Assembly: GCA_946411475.1 (NCBI GenBank)
Contig: CAMKED010000012.1
Location: 1 to 33,477, forward strand
From: an uncultured Clostridia bacterium
GTDB taxonomy: Bacteria; Bacillota; Clostridia; Oscillospirales; Oscillospiraceae
DNA length: 33,477 nt
Direction of reading: 5' to 3'
The position numbers and the translations under genes are program-made. Positions 26,153-33,477 of this stretch are shown in pieces. Numbering within the stretch: the first letter of the stretch is position 1; each line of letters begins with the position of its first letter. The notes below the pieces were generated by a model, which was not told the DNA's origin, searched no databases, and was given only the letters and a program-made list of their open reading frames with translations.

Positions 26153-27541
26153 CGCGCGTTTCGATTCGAAGCCGTGGATCCAATCCGATTTGGTGTAGTA
26201 GATGAAGTAGATGACCGAGCTGATGAACCAGGTCATCGGATACGCCCAGAACAGCAGCGTGATGTTGTGGTCGATCTGCATGGCGATCGTGATGTAGCTG
26301 ACACGCAGCACGCACCAGACGCCGAGCATAATGAACATCGGGACGAAGGCCTTGCCCGCGCCGCGGCAGATGCCCGCAATGCAGTGCGAGAAGGAGAGCA
26401 TACAGAAGAACAGAGATTCAATGTGCGCTTGCCGCACGGCGATGGCGATGGATTCCGGTTCGTCGATGAAAATCGAAACCAGCGGCCTGCCGAAAAGGAA
26501 GACGATCACGCCGATCAGCTCCGCCATGAGCACGGCGGCCAGGATCCCAAAGCGCGCGCCCTGCTTGGCCCGGTCGTATTCCTTTGCGCCGAGGTTCTGA
26601 CCGATGTAGGTGGTCAGGGCCATCGAGAAGGAGGTGATGGGCAGGAAGGCGAAGCCCTCGATCGTGCCGTAGGCGCCGAAGGCGTTGGTGCCGATGTCGC
26701 CGAAGGTGTTGACGTTGGTCTGCACCAGGACGTTGGCAAAGCCGATCACGGAGTTCTGCACGCCGGTGGGCAGACCGAAGCGCAGAATCTCACGCAGGGA
26801 TCTGCCGTCGATCCGCAGCTTGCGCAGGGACAGGGCGTAGACCGTGTCCTTCTTCATGAGCTGGCGCAGGCAGAGCAGGGCGGAGAGCGACTGGGAGATC
26901 GTCGTGGCGATGGCAGCCCAGCGAATGTCCAGGCCCAGGGGCCCGAGGAAGAGCCAGTCGAGGAAGACGTTCGTGACGGAGGAGACAATCAGGAAGTAGA
27001 GCGGGCGCTTGCTGTCGCCCACGGCGTTCATGATCCCCTTGAAGGTGTTGTACATGACCAGGGCCACAGAGCCGAGGAAGTACCAGCGCAGATAGGAGAT
27101 CGCGTAGGGGCGGAGCTTCTCGTCGAGCTGCATCCAAATGGGAATGTAGGAGGCGAGGATCGCGCCGATCACAGTCAGCGTAAGGCCGCAGAGCAGGGAG
27201 ATCAGCACGGCGGTGTGGACGGCCTTGCTCAACTGCTCCGGATCCTTGGCGCCGAAATAGCGGCTGATGACCACGCCTGCGCCCATGGACGCGCCGACGA
27301 AGAAGGAGATCATCAGAAAAATGAGGCTCGTGGAGGACTTGACCGCGCCGAAGGCGGAGTCGCCCAGATACTCGCTGACGATCCATGCGTCGGCGGTGTT
27401 GTAGAGCTGCTGGAAGAGCTGGCTCAGGAAGATCGGGAAGGCGAAAGCTGTGATGACCCGCTTCGGGTCGCCCTGCGTCAACAGGGTGGAGTCGGCGTGC
27501 CGATGCTGCGGCATGTGCATGTGGATGTACTTGAATGGCAT
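26141..27541 (-). CDS. MATE family efflux transporter
   Basis: PIFLSQLFQQLYNTADAWIVSEYLGDSAFGAV, AFGAYGTIEGFAFLPITSFSMALTTYIGQNLGAKEYDRAK. Confidence 0.95.
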   Translation of the reverse strand: MPFKYIHMHMPQHRHADSTLLTQGDPKRVITAFAFPIFLSQLFQQLYNTADAWIVSEYLGDSAFGAVKSSTSLIFLMISFFVGASMGAGVVISRYFGAKDPEQLSKAVHTAVLISLLCGLTLTVIGAILASYIPIWMQLDEKLRPYAISYLRWYFLGSVALVMYNTFKGIMNAVGDSKRPLYFLIVSSVTNVFLDWLFLGPLGLDIRWAAIATTISQSLSALLCLRQLMKKDTVYALSLRKLRIDGRSLREILRFGLPTGVQNSVIGFANVLVQTNVNTFGDIGTNAFGAYGTIEGFAFLPITSFSMALTTYIGQNLGAKEYDRAKQGARFGILAAVLMAELIGVIVFLFGRPLVSIFIDEPESIAIAVRQAHIESLFFCMLSFSHCIAGICRGAGKAFVPMFIMLGVWCVLRVSYITIAMQIDHNITLLFWAYPMTWFISSVIYFIYYTKSDWIHGFESKRAQRS

Positions 27542-27662
27542 GACGATGATTCTCTCTTTACTGTAAAATTTTCATTATATTATACAATATTATTATAGAT
27601 TTGTAAAGCCCCGGAGGCGGCAAAACAGGGGACAAAAACAAACAAAAAGCGAAAGAAAATCC

Positions 27663-27691
27663 TTGCCTCTTTTGCCGAACTGTGGTACAAT
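27663..27691 (+). promoter_or_regulatory. Promoter of the DUF1846 gene
   Basis: TTGCCT-17 nt-TACAAT. Confidence 0.55.
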
Positions 27692-27722
27692 AACCGAGTG
27701 TTGAAAAAGGAGGGGACGTCCC

Positions 27723-29210
27723 ATGCGGAAACTGATCGGCTTTGATAATCAGATGTACCTCGATACCCAATCCGCCCGGATCCGGGAGCGGATTTCCCAG
27801 TTTGGCGGCAAGCTCTATCTGGAATTCGGCGGCAAGCTGTTTGACGACTACCATGCCTCCCGCGTTCTGCCCGGCTTTGCGCCGGACAGCAAGATCCGGA
27901 TGCTCCTCGAGCTCCGCGACGACGTGGAGATCGTCATTCCCATCAACGCATCCGCCATCGAGCAGAACAAGGTCCGGGGCGACCTTGGCATCACCTACGA
28001 CGAGGACGTGCTCCGGCTCATCGACGCCTTCCGCGCCGAAAAGCTCTACGTGGGCAGCGTCGTCATCACCCAGTATGCCGGTCAGGGGGGCGCGGACGTC
28101 TTCCGCCGCCGCCTGGAGCACCTCGGCATCAAGGTCTATACTCACTTTCCCATCGAGGGCTATCCGCATAACATCGCCAAGATCGTTTCGGCAGACGGCT
28201 ACGGCAAAAACGACTATATCGAGACCACAAAGCCGCTGGTGGTCGTGACCGCGCCTGGCCCCGGTTCCGGCAAGATGGCCACCTGCCTGTCTCAGCTCTA
28301 CCATCACTATGAGCGGGGCGAGGCTGCCGGATACGCCAAGTTTGAGACCTTCCCCATCTGGAACCTGCCGCTGAAGCATCCGGTGAACCTGGCCTACGAG
28401 GCCGCCACCGCCGATCTCAACGACGTGAATATGATCGACCCCTTCCACCTGGCCGCCTACGGCGAGACCACGGTGAACTATAACCGCGACGTGGAGATCT
28501 TCCCCGTTTTGCAGTCCATCTTCGAGAAGATCATGGGAAGCTGCCCCTATAAATCCCCCACGGATATGGGCGTGAACATGGTCGGCAACTGCATCGTGGA
28601 CGACGACGTGGTCTGCGAGGCCGCGCGGCAGGAGATCGTCCGCCGCTACTACGCCGCCCTCTGCGATCAGCGCAGGGGCACCGGCGCTGACGAGACCGTC
28701 TTCAAGTTAGAGCTGCTGATGAAGCAGGCCTCCGTCACCCCCGCCATCCGTCCCGTCGTGGCGCGCGCCACGCAGGCCGAGGAGGAGACCGGCGAGCCCG
28801 CCGTCTGCATCCACCTGCCCAACGGCGAGCTGGTCGTGGGCGGCGTATCGGAGCTCATGGGCCCGGCCGCCGCCGCGCTGCTGAACGCGGTGAAGTCCCT
28901 TGCGCGCACCGAGGCGCACCGCCATCTGATCACCCGTGAGGCCATCGAGCCCATCCAGAGCCTCAAAACCAAGTACCTGGGCGGCAAGAATCCCCGGCTC
29001 CATTCCGACGAGATCCTGATTGCCCTGGCCATCTCCGCCGCCACCGACGAGGAGGCAGCCAAGGCCATGAAGAAGCTGACCCGTCTGCGCGAGTGCGAGG
29101 TGCACTCCACGGTCATCCTCGGCGAGCAGGACGCCGCTACCTATGCCCGCCTCGGCATGCGCGTCACCTGCACGCCCAAGTATCAGAGCAAGAATTTGTT
29201 CCATAAATAG
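27723..29210 (+). CDS. DUF1846 domain-containing protein
   Basis: 495 aa; MRKLIGFDNQMYLDTQSARIRERISQFGGKLYLEFGGKLFDDYHASRVLPGF matches this family as remembered. Confidence 0.9.
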   Translation: MRKLIGFDNQMYLDTQSARIRERISQFGGKLYLEFGGKLFDDYHASRVLPGFAPDSKIRMLLELRDDVEIVIPINASAIEQNKVRGDLGITYDEDVLRLIDAFRAEKLYVGSVVITQYAGQGGADVFRRRLEHLGIKVYTHFPIEGYPHNIAKIVSADGYGKNDYIETTKPLVVVTAPGPGSGKMATCLSQLYHHYERGEAAGYAKFETFPIWNLPLKHPVNLAYEAATADLNDVNMIDPFHLAAYGETTVNYNRDVEIFPVLQSIFEKIMGSCPYKSPTDMGVNMVGNCIVDDDVVCEAARQEIVRRYYAALCDQRRGTGADETVFKLELLMKQASVTPAIRPVVARATQAEEETGEPAVCIHLPNGELVVGGVSELMGPAAAALLNAVKSLARTEAHRHLITREAIEPIQSLKTKYLGGKNPRLHSDEILIALAISAATDEEAAKAMKKLTRLRECEVHSTVILGEQDAATYARLGMRVTCTPKYQSKNLFHK

Positions 29211-29212
29211 GG

Positions 29213-29344
29213 ATCAAGGATCAGGGCTCAGGAATCAAGGCGGGTTCAGAGTTCAGCGTTCAGGGTTCAGAGTCTGTAGCGCGGGCAATCTGCCCGCAGC
29301 TCTTGTTCGTACTTGCCCGTAGGGAGCGATGCGCTCAACGCTCC
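29213..29344. repeat. Cluster of word repeats and hairpins
   Basis: ggatcaaggatcagggctcaggaatcaagg; gttcagagttcagcgttcagggttcagag; tgtagcgcgggcaatctgcccgc (29275-29297); gtagggagcgatgcgctcaacgctcc (29319-29344). Confidence 0.8.
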
Positions 29345-29382
29345 AATCATTGATTGTCTGTGCATTCTATAACAGCAAATAG

Positions 29383-29434
29383 AATAAACACAACACCCGC
29401 AAACTATTATTGCTTTGCGGGTGTTGTGTTTATT
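29383..29434. terminator. Bidirectional terminator-like hairpin
   Basis: Perfect 21-bp arms aataaacacaacacccgcaaa / tttgcgggtgttgtgtttatt, 10-nt loop. Confidence 0.8.
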
Positions 29435-29447
29435 GATATGAAACCAA

Positions 29448-30359
29448 CTAATTTAGGTAATAATCTACCAGTTCCGCAAGATTCGACGAACCGCTTTCTA
29501 ATTTTGCAGCGTCAAATTTGCAAATCAACACAATGTCAGCCTTGGCCTCGCCACTAATGCTCAACAGGATTGAGTACAAAGTACTGAAGGCCTCTCGGTC
29601 GGCATAGATATGCCAAAAATCCATAACATTACTGCCTTCTGGTGTGATTTCTATTGAAAAATGTGTTTTCTCATAATTTGAGTATCCCCAATTGTAGTAA
29701 TCGTCCAGTTCAGCTTTGCCGGAGATAACGAACAGTTTTCCGTCGTTGTTTGCTTTGTCATAACGAATGATCTTTTCATCCGGCAACTCTCCGTATTTCT
29801 GATTGAGACCGTCAAGCATTTCGTCTGTCAGCTGTTTTTGCACCATTGTGAAAAGATCGTACACATCTGCTGTTTCTCCGTTCTTGCCAGATATGTCATA
29901 ACGTGTCAGCTTTGGCGATTCTACGTCAGCATAGCAGGTATCTCCGTTTTCTTTATTAAAAACGTCGAGAATGATGTTCTCTGCGCCTTCATCGCTGAAA
30001 TACTGGAATCCAACTTGCGTTGGGTCATCATCAAAGCTGTATTTAATGGTATGAACGCTAAACAAATCGGGATGCTGGTTATCTTTGAAATAAACATAGC
30101 GGTTTTGCCTGTTTGTGTTTTTAATGAAAGCAAGCAAACCTTCCTCGTTATAAGTAATAATATCTAGCGTGTGAAGCTGGAAAATAGCAAAAATGTTATG
30201 CTCCGGGTCTTTCCATGTGCCTTCTACGTTGTCAAAAAGACGCATGTTCTGATGGCTAAGATCATTTTCGTCATAGGATATTTCAGGCGCGCCGCAAGAG
30301 GAAAACAGCAAGACAAGGATGGATAAGGCGAGAAACGTACAGATTCGTTTTCTAAACAT
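29448..30359 (-). CDS. Putative lipoprotein of unknown function
   Basis: MFRKRICTFLALSILVLLFSSCGAP signal/lipobox; lower GC than the surrounding genes. Confidence 0.7.
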   Translation of the reverse strand: MFRKRICTFLALSILVLLFSSCGAPEISYDENDLSHQNMRLFDNVEGTWKDPEHNIFAIFQLHTLDIITYNEEGLLAFIKNTNRQNRYVYFKDNQHPDLFSVHTIKYSFDDDPTQVGFQYFSDEGAENIILDVFNKENGDTCYADVESPKLTRYDISGKNGETADVYDLFTMVQKQLTDEMLDGLNQKYGELPDEKIIRYDKANNDGKLFVISGKAELDDYYNWGYSNYEKTHFSIEITPEGSNVMDFWHIYADREAFSTLYSILLSISGEAKADIVLICKFDAAKLESGSSNLAELVDYYLN

Positions 30360-30379
30360 AAAATAGCCTCCTTTCATAA

Positions 30380-30402
30380 GATGACATTCAGTGAATGTCA
30401 TC
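30380..30402. promoter_or_regulatory. Palindromic operator candidate
   Basis: gatgacattca-g-tgaatgtcatc, perfect 11-bp arms. Confidence 0.6.
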
Positions 30403-30432
30403 TATCCTGGATTATAGCATATAATCTCCAAT

Positions 30433-30453
30433 ATGACAAGCACTAAATGTCAT
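30433..30453. promoter_or_regulatory. Second, imperfect operator candidate
   Basis: atgacaagcactaaatgtcat, same outer half-sites as 30380-30402. Confidence 0.5.
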
Positions 30454-30465
30454 TTTGGAGGTTTC

Positions 30466-30726
30466 ATGTTTACAAACAAAGCGGGAGACGGAAGAAACAA
30501 CCTCTGCGGCGCGGCAATTTCGGCCCAACGAAAGCGGATGAAGCTGTCCCAGAGAGAACTGGCGGAGAAAATGCAGTTGGAAGGAATTGACCTGGACAAA
30601 AATGCCGTGCAGCGGATCGAGTGCGGGAAACGATTTGTGACGGATATAGAGTTGCTGGCGTTTTCCCGCATTTTTCAATTGACAATGGAGCAATTGGTTT
30701 CCGAGCAGGCTGACGGACAGAAATGA
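30466..30726 (+). CDS. XRE family helix-turn-helix regulator
   Basis: ISAQRKRMKLSQRELAEKMQLEGIDLDKNAVQRIECGKRFVTDIELLAFSRIF; RBS tggagg places the start at 30466. Confidence 0.85.
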   Translation: MFTNKAGDGRNNLCGAAISAQRKRMKLSQRELAEKMQLEGIDLDKNAVQRIECGKRFVTDIELLAFSRIFQLTMEQLVSEQADGQK

Positions 30727-30731
30727 ATGGA

Positions 30732-30773
30732 AAAGGGCAGACCCTGGCTGCGTCCAAGGTCTGCCCTTTATTT
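30732..30773 (+). terminator. Rho-independent terminator
   Basis: aaagggcagacc ... ggtctgcccttt then atttc. Confidence 0.75.
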
Positions 30774-30788
30774 CATATTCAGTTGGAA

Positions 30789-31784
30789 TTATCGAAATAC
30801 ATTTCCATCCGCGTCGTAGATTTCCAGCCGCCTGCAAACAACGTGGTTCGGCTTGTATTCCGGCAAATACGTTTCGATCGCCGTCACCAGCAGCAGCGGG
30901 TTCAGCGTCGGGTTCTGCGCGGCGACGACGGCCTCGATCACGACGGTTTCCCCCTTGTCATTCTGCCCACTGTCATTCTGAGCGCCGTAGGGGCGAGCAG
31001 TGCTCGTCCGCGTATCCTCTGATCCCCGATCCTTGTTCCTTGCTCCCTCATTTTGCATTCTGCATTCTGCATTTTGCATTTCGTAAGCCTCTGTGGGTTG
31101 CGGGCGGCACCCCTCCAGCGGCCTTGAGGCCGGTCCCCCTCCCCTGCAAGCAGGGGAGGATTCAGCCGCCCCTACGGAGCACGAGCGAATCATCGGGGCG
31201 ATGTCCAGTTCCACGTCACCCTTTTTGCTGTGCTTTTCCACGACCAGCGACGTCCGGGCGAAGAGTTCCCGAATGGCCGCAATCCTGTCATTCTGAGCGC
31301 CGTAGGGGACGGGTTCCAAGCTGTCATTCTGAGCGAAGCGAAGAATCCGTTCCCCTTCGTTCTCTGATCCCCGATCCTTGCTCCCTGATCCCTCATTTTG
31401 CATTCTGCATTCTGTATTTTGCATTCCTCCGTCGTACTCCAACACCAGCCTCGCCCGCAGCCAGGCCAGCTTCCCGGCCTTGGCGCCGCCCTCATAGCTG
31501 TCCAGGGCCCGCAGACCTGCGGGCAGCACGGGGTTCAGACGGGCGGCGAGCTCGGCGGCAGGAATATCGCAGCCCTCGGCCAGGGTAAATTCCGCGATTT
31601 CGCATTGGCTCTCCACGCCCACGGACAGGGGCATGAGAATCGACAGCTCCGGGTGGGGCGTGAAGCCCTGGCTGTGCTTGAGGTCGATCCCGGCCCGCCG
31701 GAACGAGCGCATCAGCGCCCGCATCAGATCCAAATGGGAGGACCAGACCGCGACGCCCTCTTTGACGAAAAATAATCTGCTCAT
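30789..31784 (-). CDS. TIGR03936/DUF2344 family protein, carrying two in-frame repeat insertions
   Basis: MSRLFFVKEGVAVWSSHLDLMRALMRSFRRAGIDLKHSQGFTPHPELSILMPLSVGVES...; open frame interrupted twice by repeat-derived sequence. Confidence 0.88.
   Translation of the reverse strand: MSRLFFVKEGVAVWSSHLDLMRALMRSFRRAGIDLKHSQGFTPHPELSILMPLSVGVESQCEIAEFTLAEGCDIPAAELAARLNPVLPAGLRALDSYEGGAKAGKLAWLRARLVLEYDGGMQNTECRMQNEGSGSKDRGSENEGERILRFAQNDSLEPVPYGAQNDRIAAIRELFARTSLVVEKHSKKGDVELDIAPMIRSCSVGAAESSPACRGGGPASRPLEGCRPQPTEAYEMQNAECRMQNEGARNKDRGSEDTRTSTARPYGAQNDSGQNDKGETVVIEAVVAAQNPTLNPLLLVTAIETYLPEYKPNHVVCRRLEIYDADGNVFR
30957..31181 (-). repeat. Composite repeat inserted in frame in the DUF2344 gene (insert B)
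   Basis: gtaggggcggct, 73-bp copy (31100-31172), gaatgcaaaatg words, gcggacgagcactgctcgcccctac hairpin, ctcagaatgacag. Confidence 0.88.
31285..31427 (-). repeat. Composite repeat inserted in frame in the DUF2344 gene (insert A)
   Basis: On the minus strand: gaatgcaaaatacagaatgcagaatgcaaaatgagggatcagggagcaaggatcggggatcagag...ggattcttcgcttcgctcagaatgacag...ctcagaatgacag. Confidence 0.88.
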
Positions 31785-31800
31785 AATCGGTACTCCTTGT

Positions 31801-31944
31801 GGAAGTATGAAAAGATGAAAGAATGAAAGAATGAAAAATTTGCGGTGTCGCTTCGCGACGATTTAAAAGATCATTTTTCATATCGCAGATATGAAAAAAA
31901 CCATAATTCTTTCGTTTTTTCATGTTTTCATTATTTCATTTCTC
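31801..31944. repeat. GAATGAAA-word repeat with hairpins and inverse arm between the radical SAM and DUF2344 genes
   Basis: tatgaaaagatgaaagaatgaaagaatgaaaaatt; gtcg-cttcg-cgac; tttttcatatc-gca-gatatgaaaaa; inverse arm ttctttcgttttttcatgttttcattatttcattt. Confidence 0.8.
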
Positions 31945-33477
31945 CTACGGGTCGCACTTCCCGCATTCCAGCAGCCCGTTCGCGCCGCAGCCTGCGCAGC
32001 CGTGGCGGCAGTCGGGCGTGATCTCGGAGCGGTAGGCCCGCTCGCGCTCGCGCAGCAGGAAGCTCTTGCGCACGCCGGGGTCGATGCTGTCCCAGGGCAG
32101 GATCTCGTCGAGACCGAAGCCCCGCGTGGTGTAGAAGTGCCGGTCGATCCCGCATTCGTCCAGCGCGGCAATCCACTTGTCGTAGTTGAAGTACTCCATC
32201 CAGCCGTCCAGCTTGGCCCCGCGCCGCCAGGCGGCCTCCACGACCGCGCCGAGGCGGCGGTCGCCCCGGGCCAGCACGGCCTCCAGCTCGGAGAGCTTGG
32301 CCTCGTGGTAGTTGTACTCCACGCTCTTGTTGTTCAGGTGCTCCTTCAGCAGGCGGCAGCGCCGCAGATACTCGTCCGGGTCGATCTGCTGCTCCCATTG
32401 GAAGCCTGTAAAGGGCTTGGGGACGAAGAAGGCTGTGGCGACGTGAATGCGCACGCCGCGCTTTTTGTTGGAGGCGCAGGCCTTCCAGGTGTTGTAGATC
32501 TTGTAGACCAGATCTCCGATGCCGATCACGTCCTCGTCGGTCTCCGTGGGCAGTCCGAGCATGAAGTAGAGCTTCACGTTGTTCCACCCGCCCGCAAAGG
32601 CAATCTCGCAGGTTTTGAGGATGTCCTCCTCCGTGACGTTCTTGTTGATCGCGTCGCGCAGACGCTGGGTGCCCGCCTCGGGGGCGAAGGTCAGGCCGCT
32701 CTTGCGCACCTTCTGCAGCTTCAGCATCAGATCGCGCGAGAAGTTGTCCGCCCGCAGGGAGGGCACCGACATATTGATGTTCCGGGCCACACAGTATTCC
32801 GTCATCCGGTCCGTCAGCGGCTCCAGATACTTATAGTCCGAGGTGGAGAGGCTGGACAGCGTGATCTCGTTGTCGCCGGAGAATTCCATCGCGTGGACCG
32901 CCTGCCCGTAAAGCGTGTCGGGCTGCCGGGGCCGGACGGGGCGGTAGGTGTAGCCCGCCTGGCAGAAGCGGCAGCCGCGAATGCAGCCTCGCATGACCTC
33001 TAAGTTCATGCGGTCGTGGACAATCTCCGTCATCGGCACGATGGGCTCGGTGGGATACCAGGCCTTGTCCAGATCCTGCACGATCCGCTTGGTGACCTTT
33101 TCCGGGGCGCCGCCCAGCGGCACGATGGCCGCCAGTGTGCCGTCGGCGTTATAGCGATGCTCATAGTGTGAGGGAACGTAGACGCCGGGGATCTTGCCGA
33201 CCTCCCGGAGGAATTCCTCCTTGCTCAGCCCGCGCCGCTTTGCGTCGCGGTAGCAGTTCACGATCTCCACCGTGCTCTCCTCGCCCTCGCCGAGGGAGAA
33301 AAAGTCGATGAAGTCCGCCAGCGGCTCCGGGTTGTAGGTGCAGGCTCCGCCGGCAAAAACAATATTATGTAAACCCTCTCGTTCCTTCGCGTGCAGCGGC
33401 ACCCCGGCCAGATCGAGCATGGTGAGGATGTTGGTGTTTATTGTTTCGGAGCCCACCGAGAAGGCAAGCATGTCAAA
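31945..33477 (-). CDS. TIGR03960-type B12-binding-domain radical SAM protein (N-terminus outside the window)
   Basis: VMRGCIRGCRFCQAGYTYRPVR (CxxxCxxC), EAGTQRLRDAINKNVTEEDIL, CRHGCAGCGANGLLECGKC; frame runs off the window end. Confidence 0.92.
   Translation of the reverse strand, partial: FDMLAFSVGSETINTNILTMLDLAGVPLHAKEREGLHNIVFAGGACTYNPEPLADFIDFFSLGEGEESTVEIVNCYRDAKRRGLSKEEFLREVGKIPGVYVPSHYEHRYNADGTLAAIVPLGGAPEKVTKRIVQDLDKAWYPTEPIVPMTEIVHDRMNLEVMRGCIRGCRFCQAGYTYRPVRPRQPDTLYGQAVHAMEFSGDNEITLSSLSTSDYKYLEPLTDRMTEYCVARNINMSVPSLRADNFSRDLMLKLQKVRKSGLTFAPEAGTQRLRDAINKNVTEEDILKTCEIAFAGGWNNVKLYFMLGLPTETDEDVIGIGDLVYKIYNTWKACASNKKRGVRIHVATAFFVPKPFTGFQWEQQIDPDEYLRRCRLLKEHLNNKSVEYNYHEAKLSELEAVLARGDRRLGAVVEAAWRRGAKLDGWMEYFNYDKWIAALDECGIDRHFYTTRGFGLDEILPWDSIDPGVRKSFLLRERERAYRSEITPDCRHGCAGCGANGLLECGKCDP

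Noticed and set aside
26174-27598. 474-aa plus-strand ORF opposite MATE
   Set aside because: His/Asp/Gly/Glu-rich antisense translation with no family features; shadow of a high-GC membrane protein gene.
1-33477. Prophage, integrative element or defence island
   Set aside because: No integrase, transposase, phage structural or recognised defence genes apart from the isolated MazF and barnase/barstar.

Overview
The window is 33.5 kb of chromosome-like DNA from a GC-rich spore-forming Clostridia-type bacterium (Spo0A is present). It encodes mostly housekeeping and accessory proteins: GNAT acetyltransferases, AlkD-like, MalY/PatB aminotransferase, MnmG, purine nucleoside phosphorylase, cupin, radical SAM/SPASM, NAD(P)H-hydrate dehydratase, alanine racemase, MazF, ExoA, UppP, Mrp ATPase, barnase/barstar, galactokinase, Spo0A, two adjacent Trk/Ktr potassium systems, MATE, DUF1846, an XRE regulator with a divergent lipoprotein gene, and a DUF2344 / B12-binding radical SAM pair. 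I saw no transposase, integrase, CRISPR array, rRNA or tRNA. The most unusual signal is a dense, modular set of short dispersed repeats. Small palindromes and tandem 'words' are combined in different orders and nested in each other. They fill many intergenic gaps, appear to supply stop codons for several genes, and sit in frame inside two conserved genes: once in mnmG and twice in the DUF2344 gene. All three in-frame copies encode a near-identical peptide (MQN[A/T]ECRMQNEG...). This resembles Rickettsia palindromic elements in behaviour, but the modules are different. All calls come from reading the sequence; no database search was run.
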